Positions 25,707 to 39,303 of a DNA stretch of 64,000 bases are shown piece after piece. The notes under the pieces are model-generated. The model saw only the letters and a list, made by a program, of their open reading frames with translations, made no database searches and was not told the DNA's origin. The DNA is taken from NCBI GenBank assembly GCA_027186245.1, contig CP114482.1, positions 13,783,209 to 13,847,208 of the forward strand, in the 5' to 3' direction. The DNA comes from Coriaria nepalensis. Lineage: Eukaryota; Streptophyta; Magnoliopsida; Cucurbitales; Coriariaceae. The number at the start of each line of letters is the position of its first letter. Positions within the stretch are counted from its first letter, which is position 1. Position numbers and translations under genes: made by a program.

Positions 25707-27389
25707 GGCTAAAAAAATGGATAGTTGACTTCAATAGATCAATTGCAAGTTATGCATGAAAGTCGTGTCTTAAATGCAAAAATAGAATTGGTTCGAAGTG
25801 CTTCCAAACAATTTAATGACATGAAAATACTGAATGATATGCTTTTTATGGCTGAAACAATGCATTGTTGTCTTCAATAGCCTAATTGCAAGTTATGTAA
25901 GAAAATCATGTTTGAAGGGCGAAAATAGAATTCGTTCAATTTAATTTAGAATGATTAAACGACTAGAAGAGACTCATTGACATGACTTTAAGGCTAAACA
26001 AATGCATTGTTGCCTTCAATAGATCAACTCCAAGTTATGCACGAAAGTCATGTTTAAAGGCCGAATTTCATTCGAAGTGATTTAGAATGATTTACTGACT
26101 AAAAGAGACGCAATAATATGACTTTAAGGCTAAAAAAATGGATAGTTGACTTCAATAGATCAATTGCAAGTTATACATGAAAGTCGTGTCTTAAATGCAA
26201 AAATAGAATTGGTTCGAAGTGCTTCCAAACAATTTAATGACATGAAAAGACTGAATGATACGCTTTTTATGGCTAAAACAATGCATTGTTGTCTTCAATA
26301 GCCTAATTGCAAGTTATGTAAGAAAATCATGTTTGAAGGGCGAAAATAGAATTCGTTCGACTTAATTTAGAATGATTTAACGACTAGAAGAGACTCATTG
26401 ACATGACTTTAAGGCTAAACAAATGCATTGTTGCCTTCAATAGATCAACTGCAAGTTATGCACGAAAGTCATGTTTAAAGGCCGAATTTCATTCGAAGTG
26501 ATTTAGAATGATTTACTGACTAAAAGAGACGCAATAATATGACTTTAAGGCTAAAAAAATGGATAGTTGACTTCAATAGATCAATTGCAAGTTATGCATG
26601 AAAGTCGTGTCTTAAATGCAAAAATAGAATTGGTTCGAAGTGCTTCCAAACAATTTAATGACATGAAAAGACTGAATGATATGCCTTTTATGGCTAAAAT
26701 AAAGCATTGTTGTCTTCAATGGATTAATTGCATGTTATGTAAGAAAATCATGTTTAAGGGCGAAAATAGAATTCGTTCGACTTAATTTAGAATGATTTAA
26801 CGACTAGAAGAGACTCATTGACATGACTTTAAGGCTAAAAAAATGCATTGTTGCCTTCAATACATCAACTGCAAGTTATGCACGAAAGTCATGTTTAAAC
26901 GCCGAATTTCATTTGAAGTGATTTAGAATGATTTACTGACCAAAATAGATACAATAATATGACTTTAAGGCTAAAAAAATGGATAGTTGCCTTCAATAGA
27001 TCAATTGCAAGTTATGTATGAAAGTCGTCTCTCAAATGCACAAATAGAATTGGTTCGAAGTGCTTCCAAACAATTTAATGATATGAAAAGACTGAATGAT
27101 ATGCTTTTTATGGCTAAAACAATGCATTGTTGTCTTCAATGGATTAATTGCGAGTTATGTAATAAAATCATGTTTGAAGGGCGAAAATAGAATTCGTTCG
27201 ACTTAATTTAGAATGATTTAACGACTAGAAAAGACTCATTGACATGACTTTAAGGCTAAACAAATGCATTGTTGCCTTCAATACATCAACTGCAAGTTAT
27301 GCACGAAAGTCATGTTTAAACGCCGAATTTCATTTGAAATGATTTAGAATGATTTACTGACTAAAAGAGACGCAAAAATATGACTTTAA
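25707..27389 (+). repeat. Four-monomer block, copy 2
   Basis: The second copy of 23182-25285, lacking the doubled monomer. It ends in the monomer at 26969 whose C subunit is followed by two further near-identical GCCTAAAAAAATGG monomers at 27390 and 27811. Confidence 0.83.
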
Positions 27390-30300
27390 GCCTAAAAAAA
27401 TGGATAGTTGCCTTCAATAGATCAATTGCAAGTTATGTACGAAAGTCGTGTCTTAAATGCACAAATAGAATTGGTTCGAAGTGCTTCCAAACAATTTAAT
27501 GATATGAAAACACTGAATGATATGCTTTTTATGGCTAAAACAATGCATTGTTGTCTTCAATGGATTAATTGCGAGTTATGTAATAAAATCATGTTTGAAG
27601 GGCGAAAATAGAATTCGTTCGATTTAATTTAGAATGATTTAACGACTAGAAGAGACTCATTGACATGACTTTAAGGCTAAACAAATGCATTGTTGCCTTC
27701 AATACATCAACTGCAAGTTATGCACGAAAGTCATGTTTAAACGCCGAATTTCATTTGAAATGATTTAGAATGATTTACTGACTAAAAGAGACGCAAAAAT
27801 ATGACTTTAAGCCTAAAAAAATGGATAGTTGCCTTCAATAGCTCAATTGCAAGTTATGTACGAAAGTCGTGTCTTAAATGCACAAATAGAATTGGTTCGA
27901 AGTGCTTCCAAACAATTTAATGATATGAAAACACTGAATGATATGCTTTTTATGGCTAAAGCAATGCATTGTTGTCTTCAATGGATTAATTGCAAGTTAT
28001 GTAATAAAATCAGGTTTGAAGGGCGAAAATAGAATTCGTTCGACTTAATTTAGAATGATTTAACGACTGGAAGAGACTCATTGACATGACTTTAAGGCTA
28101 AACAAATGCATTGTTGCCATCAATAGATCAACTCCAAGTTATGCACGAAAGTCATGTTTAAAGACCGAATTTCATTCGATGGGATTTAGAATGATGTACT
28201 GACTAAAAGAGACGCAATAAATGACTTTAAGGCTAAAAAAATGGATAGTTGCCTTCAATAGATCAATTGCAAGTTATGCATGAAAGTCGTGACTTAAATG
28301 CAAAAATAGAATTGGTTCGAAGTGCTTCCAAACAATTTAATGACATGAAAAGACTGAATGATATGCTTTTTATGGCTAAAACAATGCATTGTTGTCTTCA
28401 ATAGCCTCATTGCAAGTTATGTAAGAAAATCATGTTTGAAGGGCGAAAATAGAATTCGTTCAACTTAATTTAGAATGATTAAACGACTAGAAGAGACTCA
28501 TTGACATGACTTTAAGGCTAAACAAATGTATTGTTGCCTTCAATACATCACTTGCAAGTTTTGCACGAAAGTCATGTTTAAACACGAAATTTCATTCGAT
28601 GTGATTTAGAATGATTTACTGACTAAAAGAGACGCAAAAATATGACTTTAAGGCTAAAAAAATGGATAGTTGCCTTCAATAGATCAATTGCAAGTTATGC
28701 AGGAAAGTCGTGTCTTAAATGCAAAAATAGAATTGGTTCGGAGTGCTTCCAAACAATTTAATGACATGAAAAGACTGAATGATATGCCTTTTATGGCTAA
28801 AATAAAGCATTGTTGTCTTCAATAGATTAATTGCAAGTTATGTAAGAAAATCATGTTTGAAGGGCGAAAATAGAGTTCGTTCTACTTAATTTAGAATGAT
28901 TTAACGACTAGAAGAGACTCATTGACATGACCTTAAGGCTAAACAAATGCATTGTTGCCTTCAATACATCAACTGCAAGTTTTGCACGAAAGTCATGTAT
29001 AAAGGCCGAATTTCATTCAAAGTTATTTAGAATGATTTACGGACTAAAAGAGACGCAATAATATGACTTTACGGCTAAAAAAATGCATAGTTGCCTTCAA
29101 TAGATCAATTGCAAGTTATGTATGAAAGTCGTGTCTCAAATGGAAAAATAGAATTGGTTCGAAGTGCTTCAAAACAATTTAATGATATGAAAAGACTGAA
29201 TGATATGCTTTTTAAGGCTAAAATAATGCATTGTTGTCTTCAATGGATTAATTGCAAGTTATGTAATAAAATCATGTTTGAAGGGCGAAAATAGAATTCG
29301 TTCGACTTAATTTAGAATGATTTAACGACTGGAAGAGACTCATTGACATGACTTTAAGGCTAAACAAATGCATTGTTGCCTTCAATACATCAACTGCAGG
29401 TTATGCACGAAAGTCATGTTTAAAGGCCGAATTTCATTCAAAGTGATTTAGAATGATTTACTGACTAAAAGAGATGCAATAATATGACTTTAATGCTAAA
29501 AAAATGGATAGTTGTCTTCAATAGATCAATTGCAAGTTATGTATGAAAGTCGTGTCTCAAATGGAAAAATAGAATTGGTTCGAAGTGCTTCCAAACAATT
29601 TAATGAAATGAAAAGACTGAATGATATGCCTTTTATGGCTAAAATAAAGCATTGTTGTCTTCAATGGATTAATTGCATGTTATGTAAGAAAATCATGTTT
29701 AAGGGCGAAAATAGAATTCGTTCGACTTAATTTAGAATGATTTAACGACTAGAAGAGACTCATTGACATGACTTTAAGGCTAAAAAAATGCATTGTTGCC
29801 TTCAATACATCAACTGCAAGTTATGCACGAAAGTCATGTTTAAACGCCGAATTTCATTTGAAGTGATTTAGAATGATTTACTGACCAAAATAGATACAAT
29901 AATATGACTTTAAGGCTAAAAAAATGGATAGTTGCCTTCAATAGATCAATTGCAAGTTATGCACGAAAGTTCTGTCTTAAATACAAAAATAGAATTGGTG
30001 CGAAGTGCTTCCAAACAATTTAATGATATGAAAAGACTGAATGATATGCTTTTTATGGCTAAAACAATGCATTGTTGTCTTCAATAGCCTAATTGCAAGT
30101 TATGTAATAAAATCATGTTTGAAGGGCGAAAATAGAATTCGTTCGACTTAATTTAGAATGATTTAACGACTAGAAGAGACTCATTGACATGACTTTAAGG
30201 CTAAACAAATGCATTGTTGCCTTCAATACATCAACTGCAGGTTATGCACGAAAGTCATGTTTAAAGGCCGAATTTCATTCAAAGTGATTTAGAATGATTT

Positions 30301-32014
30301 ACTGACTAAAATAGACGCAATAATATGACTTTAAGCCTAAATGGATAGTTGCCTTCAATAGATCAATTGCAAGTTATGTATGAAAGTCGTCTCTGAAATG
30401 CACAAATAGAATTGGTTCGAAGTGCTTCCAAACAATTTAATAATGTGAAAAGACTGAATGATATGCTTTTTATGGCTAAAATAAAGCATTGTTGTCTTCA
30501 ATGGATTAATTGCATGTTATGTAAGAAAATCATGTTTGAAGGGCGAAAATAGAATTCGTTCGACTTAATTTAGAATGATTTAACGACTAGAAGAGACTCA
30601 TTGACATGACTTTCAGGCTAAACAAATGCATTGTTGCCATCAATAGATCAACTCCAAGTTATGCACGAAAGTCATGTTTAAAGACCGAATTTCATTCGAT
30701 GGGATTTAGAATGATGTACTGACTAAAAGAGACGCAATAATATGACTTTAAGGCTAAAAAAATGGATAGTTGCCTTCAATAGATCAATTGCAAGTTATGC
30801 ACGAAAGTTCTGTCTTAAATACAAAAATAGAATTGGTGCGAAGTGCTTCGAAACAATTTAATGATATGAAAAGACTGAATGATATGCTTTTTATGGCTAA
30901 AACAATGCATTGTTGTCTTCAATAGCCTAATTGCATGTTATGTAATAAAATCATGTTTGAAGGGCGAAAATAGAATTCGTTCGACTTAATTTCGAATGAT
31001 TTAACGACTAGAAGAGACTCATTGACATGACTTTAAGGCTAAACAAATGTATTGTTGCCTTCAATACATCAACTGCAAGTTATGCACGAAAGTCATGTTT
31101 AAACACCGAATTTCTTTCGAAGTGATTTAGAATGATTTACTGACAAAAAGAGACGCAAAAATATGACATTAAGGCTAAAAAAATGGATAGTTGCCTTCAA
31201 TAGATCAATTGCAAGTTATGCATGAAAGTCGTGTCTTAAATGCAAAAATAGAATTGGTTCGAAGTGCTTCCAAACAATTTAATGACATGAAAAGACTGAA
31301 TGATATGCTTTTTATGGCTAAAACAATGAATTGTTGTCTTCAATAGCCTAATTGCAAGTTATGTAAGAAAATCATGTTTGAAGGGCGAAAATAGAATTCG
31401 TTCAACTTAATTTAGAATGATTAAACGACTAGAAGAGACTCATTGACATGACTTTAAGGCTAAACAAATGTATTGTTGCCTTCAATACATCAACTGCATA
31501 TTTTGCACGAAAGTCATGTTTAAACACCGAATTTCATTCGAAGTGATTTAGAATGATTTATTGACTAAAAGAGACGCAAAAATATGACTTTAAGGCTAAA
31601 AAAATGGATAGTTGCCTTCAATAGATCAATTGCAAGTTATGCAGGAAAGTCGTGTCTTAAATGCAAAAATAGAATTGGTGCGAAGTGCTTCCAAACAATT
31701 TAATGATATGAAAAGACTGAATGATATGCTTTTTATGGCTAAAACAATGCATTGTTGTCTTCAATGGATTAATTGCGAGTTATGTAATAAAATCATGTTT
31801 GAAGGGCGAAAATAGAATTCGTTCGACTTAATTTAGAATGATTTAACGACTAGAAGAGACTCATTGACATGACTTTAAGGCTAAACAAATGCATTGTTGC
31901 CTTCAATACATCAACTCCATGTTATGCACGAAAGTCATGTTTAAAGGCCGAATTTCATTCGAAGTGATTTAGAATGATTTACTGACTAAAAGAGACGCAA
32001 AAATATGACTTTGA
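27390..32014 (+). repeat. Transitional segment, eleven mixed-type monomers
   Basis: Left-type and right-type diagnostic sites are mixed here. The C subunit with AAAGACCGAATTTCATTCG and GATGGGATTTAG at about 28160 recurs at about 30680, 2520 bp away. The monomer at 30335 has lost four A residues of its A-tract (AAGCCTAAATGGATAG). Another lost one base near 28219 (GCAATAAATGAC). The monomer at 29073 is right-type; that at 31594 is mostly left-type. Confidence 0.8.
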
Positions 32015-35000
32015 GGCTAAAAAAATGGATAGTTGCATTCAATAGATCAATTGCAAGCTATGTATGAAAGTCGTTTCGCAAATGCACAAATAGAATTGGT
32101 TCGAAGTGCTTCTAAACAATTTAATGATATGGAAAGACTGAATGATATGCTTTTTATGGCTAAAACAATGCATTGTTGTCTTCAATAGCCTAATTGCAAG
32201 TTATGTAAGAAAATCATGTTTGAAGGGCGAAAATAGAATTCGTTCGACTTAATTTAGAATGATTTAACAACTAGAAGAGACTCATTGACATGACCTTAAG
32301 GCTGAACAAATGCATTGTTGCCTTCAATACATCAACTGCAAGTTATGCACGAAAGTCGTGTTTAAAGGCTGAATTTCATTTAAAGTGATTTAGAATGATT
32401 TACTGACTAAAAGGGAAGCAATAATATGACTTTAAGGCTAAAAAAATGCATAGTTGCCTTCAATAGATCAATTGCAAGTTATGTAAGAAAGTCGTGTCCT
32501 AAATGCACAAATAGAATTGGTTCGAAGTGCTTCCAAAAATTTTAATGATATGAGAAGACTGAATGATATGCTTTTTAAGGCTAAAATAATGAATTGTTCA
32601 ATAGGTTAATTGCAAGTTATGTAAGAAAATCATGTTTGAAGGGCGAAAATAGAATTCGTTCGACTTAATTTGGAATGATTTAACGACTAGAAGAGACTCA
32701 TTGACATGACTTTAAGGTTAAACAAATGCATTGTTGCCTTCAATAGATCAACTGCAAGTTATGCACGAAAGTCAAGTTTAAAGGTTGAATTTCATTCGAA
32801 GTGATTCAGAATGATTTACGGACTAAAAGAGACGCAAAAATATGACTTTAAGGCTAAAAAAAAATGCATAGTTGCCTTCAATAGATCAATTGCAAGTTAT
32901 GTATGAAAGTCGTGTCTCAAATGCACAAATAGAATTGGTTCGAAGTGCTTCCAAACAATTTAATGATATGAAAAGACTGAATGATATGCTTTTTAAGGCT
33001 AAAATAATGCACTGTTGTCTTCAATGGATTAATTGCAAGTTATGTAATAAAATCATGTTTGGAGGGCGAAAATAGAATTCGTTCGACTTAATTTAGAAAG
33101 ATTTAACGACTAGAAGAGACTCATTGACATGACTTTAAGGCTAAACAAATGCATTGTTGCCTTCAATAGATCAACTGCAAGTTATGCACGAAAGTTTTGT
33201 TTAAAGGCCGAATTTCATTCAAAGTGATTTAGAATGATTTACTGACCGAAAGAGACGCAATAATATGACTTTAAGGCTAAAAAAATGCATAGTTGCCTTC
33301 AATAGATCAATTGCAAGTTATGCATGAAAGTCATGTCTTAAATGCAAAAATAGAATTGGTTCGAAGTGCTTCCAAAATATTTAATGACATGAAAAGACTG
33401 AATGAAATGCTTTTTATGGCTAAAATAATGCATTGTTGTCTTCAATAGATTAATTGCAAGTTATGTAAGAAAATCATGTTTGAAGGGCGAAAATAGAATT
33501 CGTTGGACTTAATTTAGAATGATTTAACGACTAGAAGAGACTCATTGAGATGACCTTAAGGCTAAACAAATGCATTGTTGCCTTCAATACATCAACTGCA
33601 AGTTATGCACGAAAGTCGTGTTTAAAGGCGGAATTTCATTGAAAGTGATTTATAATGATTTACTGACTAAAAGAGAAGCAATAATATGACTTTAAGGCTA
33701 AAAAAATGCATAGTTGCCTTCAATACATCAATTGCAAGTTATGTAAGAAAGTCGTGTCCTAAATGCACAAATAGAATTGGTTCGAAGTGCTTCCAAAAAT
33801 TTTAATGATATGAGAAGACTGAATGATATGCTTTTTAAGGCTAAAATAATGAATTGTTGTCTTCAATAGATTAATTGCAAGTTATGTAATAAAATCATGT
33901 TTGAAGGGCGAAAATAGAATTCGTTCGACTTAATTTAGAATGATTTAACGACTAGAAGAGACTCATTGACATGACTTTAAGGCTAAACAAATGCATTGTT
34001 GCCTTCAATACATCAACTCCATGTTATGCACGAAAGTCATGTTTAAAGGCCGAATTTCATTCGAAGTGATTTAGAATGATTTACTGACTAAAAGAGACGC
34101 AAAAATATGACTTTAAGGCTAAAAAAATGCATAGTTGCCTTCAATAGATCAATTGCAAGTTATGTATGAAAGTCGTGTCGCAAATGCACAAATAGAATTA
34201 GTTCGAAGTGCTTCCAAACAAATTAATGATATGAAAAGACTGAATGATATGCTTTTTATGGCTAAAACAATGCATTGTTGTCTTCAATTGATTAATTGCA
34301 AGTTATGTAAGAAAATCATGTTTGAAGGGCGAAAATAGAATTCGTTCGACTTAATTTAGAATGATTTAACGACTTGAAGAGACTCATTGACATGACCTTA
34401 AGGCTAAACAAATGCATTGTTGCCTTCAATACATCAACAGCAAGTTATGCACGAAAGTCGTGTTTAAAGGCCGAATTTCATTCAAAGTGATTTAGAATGA
34501 TTTACTGACTAAAAGAGACGCAATAATATGACTTTAAGGCTAAAAAAAATGCATCGTTGCCTTCAATAGATCAATTGCAAGTTATGCATGAAAGTCGTGT
34601 CTCAAATGCACAAATAGAATTGGTTCGAAGTGCTTCAAACAATTTAATGATATGAAAAGACTGAATGATAAGCTTTTTAAGGCTAAAACAGTGCATTGTT
34701 GTCTTCAATGGATTAATTCCAAGTTATGTAATAAAATCATGTTTGAAGGGCGAAAATAGAATTCGTTCGACTTAATTTAGAATGATTTAACGACTAGAAG
34801 AGACTCATTGACATGACTTTAAGGCTAAACAAATGCATTGTTGCCTTCAATAGATCAACCGCAAGTTATGCATGAAAGTCATGTTTAAAGGCCGAATTTC
34901 ATTCAAAGTTATTTAGAATGATTTACTGACTAAAAGAGACGCAAAAATATGACTTTAAGGCTAAAAAAATGCATAGTTGCCTTCAATAAATCAATTGCAA

Positions 35001-36221
35001 GTTATGTATGAAAGTCGTGTCTGAAATGCACAAATAGAATTGGTTCGAAGTGCTTCCAAACAATTTAATGATATGAAAAGACTGAATGATATGCTTTTTA
35101 AGGCTAAAATAATGCATTGTTGTCTTCAATAGATTAATTGCAAGTTATGTAATACAATCATGTTTGAAGGGCGAAAATAGAATTCGTTCGACTTAATTTA
35201 GAATGATTTAACGACTAGAAGAGACTCATTGACATGACTTTAAGGCTAAACAAATGCATTGTTGCCTTCAATACATCAACTGCAAGTTATGCACGAAAGT
35301 GATGTTTAAAGGCCGAATTTCATTCGAAGTGATTTAGAATGATTTACTTACCAAAAGAGAGGCAATAATATGACTTTAAGGCTAAAAAAATGGATAGTTG
35401 CCTTCAATAGATCAATTGCAAGTTATGCATGAAAGTCGTGTCTTAAATGCAAAAATAGAATTGGTTCGAAGTGCTTCCAAACAATTTAATGGCATGAAAA
35501 GACTGAATGAAATGCTTTTTATGGCTAAAATAATGCATTGTTGTCTTCAATAGATTAATTGCAAGTTATGTAAGAAAATCATGTTTGAAGGGCGAAAATA
35601 GAATTTGTTGGCCTTAATTCAGAATGATTTAACGACTAGAAGAGACTCATTGACATGACCTTAAGGCTAAACAAATGCATTGTTGCCTTCAATACATCAA
35701 CTGCAAGTTATGCACGAAAGTCGTGTTTAAAGGCCGAATTTCATTCAAAGTGATTTAGAATGATTTACTGACTAAAAGAGAAGCAATAATATGACTTTAA
35801 GGCTAAAAAAATATATAGTTGCCTTGAATAGATCAATTGCAAGTTATGTAAGAAAGTCGTGTCTTAAATGCACAAATAGAATTGGTTCGTAGTGCTTCCA
35901 AACAATTTAATGATATGAGAAGACTGAATGATATGCTTTTTAAGGCTAAAATAATGAATTGTTGTCTTCAACAGATTAATTGCAAGTTATGTAAGAAAAT
36001 CATGTTTGAAGGGCGTAAATAGAATTCGTTCGACTTAATTTTGAATGATTTAACGACTAGAAGAGACTCATTGACATGACTTTAAGGCTAAACAAATGCA
36101 TTTTTGCCTTCAATAGATCAACTCCATGTTATGCACGAAAGTCGTGTTTAAAGGCCGAATTTCATTCGAAGTGATTTAGAATGATTTACCGACTAAAAGA
36201 GACGCAAAAATATGACTTTAA
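32015..36221 (+). repeat. Ten-monomer interval between two copies of a marked monomer pair
   Basis: The pair beginning at 32015 (GCAAGCTATG, GTCGTTTCGCAAATGC, GATATGGAAAGACTG, GGCTGAACAAATGC, AAGGCTGAATTTC) recurs at 36222, 4207 bp away (ten monomers less three bases). Between them are mostly right-type monomers with AAGAGAAGCAATAAT starts. The monomer at 32436 is 416 bp: it lost five bases near 32592 (AATTGTTCAATAGG instead of AATTGTTGTCTTCAATAG). The monomer at 32852 is 423 bp with a nine-A tract. Confidence 0.78.
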
Positions 36222-37484
36222 GGCTAAAAAAATGCATAGTTGCCTTCAATAGATCAATTGCAAGCTATGTATGAAAGTCGTTTCGCAAATGCACAAATAG
36301 AATTGGTTCGAAGTGCTTCTAAACAATTTAATGATATGGAAAGACTGAATGATATGCTTTTTATGGCTAAAACAATGCATTGTTGTCTTCAATAGCCTAA
36401 TTGCAAGTTATGTAAGAAAATCATGTTTGAAGGGCGAAAATAGAATTCGTTCGACTTAATTTAGAATGATTTAACAACTAGAAGAGACTCATTGACATGA
36501 CCTTAAGGCTGAACAAATGCATTGTTGCCTTCAATACATCAACTGCAAGTTATGCACGAAAGTCGTGTTTAAAGGCTGAATTTCATTTAAAGTGATTTAG
36601 AATGATTTACTGACTAAAAGAGAAGCAATAATATGACTTTAAGGCTAAAAAAATGCATAGTTGCCTTGAATAGATCAATTGCAAGTTATGTAAGAAAGTC
36701 GTGTCTTAAATGCACGAATAGAATTGGTTCGATGTGCTTCCAAACAATTTAATGATATGAGAAGACTGAATGATATGCTTTTTAAGGCTAAAATAATGAA
36801 TTGTTGTCTTCAATAAATTAATTGCGAGTTATGTGAGAAAATCATGTTTGAAGGGCATAAATAGAATTCGTTCGACTTAATTTTGAATAATTTAACGACT
36901 AGAAGAGACTCATTGACATGACTTTAAGGCTAAACAAATGCATTGTTGCCGTCAATAGATCAACTCCATGTTATGCACGAAAGTCATGTTTAAGGGCCGA
37001 ATTTCATTCGAAGTGATTTAGAATGATTTACTGACTAAAAGAGACGCAAAAATATGACTTTAAGGCTAAAAAAATGCATAGTTGCCTTCAATAGATCAAT
37101 TGCAAGTTATGTATGAAAGTCGTGTCGCAAATGCACAAATAAAATTGGTTCGAAGTGCTTCGAAACAATATAATGATATGAAAAGACTGAATGATATGCT
37201 TTTTATGGCTAAAACAATGCATTGTTGTCTTCAGTAGCCTAATTGCAAGTTATGTAAGAAAATCATGTTTGAAGGGCGAAAATAGAATTCGTTGGACTTA
37301 ATTTAGAATGATTTAAAGACTAGAAGAGACTCATTGACATGACTTTAAGGCTAAACAAATGCATTGTTGCCTTCAATAGATCAACTGCAAGTTACGCACG
37401 AAAGTCATGTTTAAAGGCCGAATTTCATTCAAAGTGATTTAGAATGATTTACTGACTAAAAAAGACGCAATAATATGACTTTAA
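36222..37484 (+). repeat. Second copy of the 32015 marker pair plus one monomer
   Basis: The monomers at 36222 and 36643 repeat the variants of 32015 and 32436, but without the five-base deletion. The deletion therefore arose in the left copy after the duplication, or was later repaired in this one. The third monomer, at 37064, is an ordinary mixed-type copy. Confidence 0.78.
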
Positions 37485-38040
37485 GGCTAAAAAAATGGAT
37501 TGTTGCCTTCAATAGATCAATTGCAAGTTATGCATGAAAGTCGTGTCTCAAATGCACAAATAGAATTGGTTCGAAGTGCTTCCAAACAATTTAATGATAT
37601 GAAAAGACTGAATGATATGCGTTTTAAGGCTAAAATAATGCATTGTTGTCTTCAATAGATTAATTGCAAGTTATGTAATAAAATCATGTTTGAAGGGCGA
37701 AAATAGAATTCGTTCGACTTAATTTTGAATGATATGAAAAGACTGAATGATATGCTTTTTAAGGCTAAAATAATGCATTGTTGTCTTCAATAGATTAATT
37801 GCAAGTTATGTAATAAAATCATGTTTGAAGGGCGAAAATAGAATTCGTTCGACTTAATTTTGAATGATTTAACGACTAGAATTGACTCATTGACATGACT
37901 CTATGGCTAAACAAATGCATTGTTGTCTTCAATACATCAACTGCAAGTTATGCACGAAAGTGATGTTTAAAGGCCGAATTTCATTCGAATTGATTTGGAA
38001 TGATTTACTGACTAAAGTAGACGCAATAATATGACTTTAA
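37485..38040 (+). repeat. Oversized 556-bp monomer with internal duplication
   Basis: The start-to-start distance here is 556 bp, i.e. 421 + 135. The excess is a direct duplication described at 37593-37862. The end of its B subunit (AGAATTGACTCATTGAC) and following C subunit resemble a member of the 7-monomer HOR found after 49408. Confidence 0.92.
37593..37862 (+). repeat. 135-bp direct tandem duplication inside one monomer
   Basis: Positions 37593-37727 are repeated almost exactly as 37728-37862. The unit runs from AATGATATGAAAAGACTG at the end of subunit A to GACTTAATTTTG late in subunit B. The join puts ATTTTGAATGAT (B) against GATATGAAAAG (A), with AATGAT shared by both parents. This suggests out-of-register exchange between A and B subunits at that short homology. 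The two units differ at GATATGCGTTTTAAGG versus GATATGCTTTTTAAGG. Confidence 0.93.
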
Positions 38041-39303
38041 GGCTAAAAAAATGCATAGTTACCTTCAATAGATCAATTGCAAGTTATGTATGAAAGTCGT
38101 GTCTCAAATGCAAAAATAGAATTGGTTCGAAGTGCTTCTAAACAATTTAATGATATGAAAAGACTAAATGATATGCTTTTTAAGGGTAAAATAATGCACT
38201 GTTGTCTTCAATAGATTAATTGCAAGTTATGGAAGAAAATCATGTTTGAAGGGCGAAAATAGAATTCGTTCGACTTAATTTAGAATGATTTAACGACTAG
38301 AAGAGACTCATTGACATGACTTTAAGGCTAAACAAATGCATTGTTGCCTTCAATACATCAACTGCAAGTTATGCACGAAAGTCATGTTTAAAGGCCGAAT
38401 TTCATTCGAAGTGATTTAGAGTGATTTACTGACTAAAATAGACGCAAAAATATGACTTTAAGGCTAAAAAAATGCATAGTTGCCTTCAATAGATCAATTG
38501 CAAGTCATGTATGAAAGTCGTGTCTCAAATGCACAAATAGAATTGGTTCGATGTGCTTCCAAACAATTTAATGATATGAAAAGACTGAATGTTATGCTTT
38601 TTAAGGCTAAAATAATGCATTGTTGTCTTCAATAGATTAATTCCAAGTTATGTAATAAAATCATGTTAGAAGGGCGAAAATAAAATTCGTTCGACTTAAT
38701 TTAGAATGATTTAACGATTAGAAGAGACTCATTAACATGACTTTAAGGCTAAACAAATGCATTTTTGCCTTCAATAGATCAACTCCAAGTTATGCACGAA
38801 AGTCATGTTTAAAGGCCGAATTTCATTCGAAGTGATTTAGAATGATTTACTGACTAAAGTAGATGCAATAATATGACTTTAAGGCTAAAAAAATGCATAG
38901 TTGCCTTCAATAGATCAATTGCAAGTTATGTATGAAAGTCGTGTCTGAAATGCAAAAATAGAATTGGTTCGAAGTGCTTCCAAACAATTTAATGATATGA
39001 AAAGACTGAATGATATGCTTTTTAAGGCTAAAATAATGCACTGTTGTCTTCAATAAATTAATTCCAAGTTATGGAACAAAATCATGTTTGAAGGGCGAAA
39101 ATAGAATTCGTTCGACTTAATTTAGAATGATTTAACGACTAGAAGAGACTCATTGACATGACTTTAAGGCTAAACAAATGCATTGTTGCCTTCAATACAT
39201 CAACTGCAAGTTATGCACGAAATTCATGTTTAAAGGCCGAATTTCATTCGAAGTGATTTAGAATGATTTACTGACTAAAATAGACGCAAAAATATGACTT
39301 TAA
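38041..39303 (+). repeat. Three right-type monomers
   Basis: Ordinary 421-bp right-type monomers at 38041, 38462 and 38883. The first follows an ACTAAAGTAGACGC junction, as does the seventh monomer of the later 2946-bp HOR. Nothing other than satellite is visible. Confidence 0.83.

Noticed and set aside
37883..37889. TGACTCA, a perfect AP-1/GCN4-type site, also in the 49408, 52354 and 62047 monomers
   Set aside because: It arises by a two-base change of AGAAGAGACTC to AGAATTGACTC in one monomer lineage. There is no associated promoter or gene.
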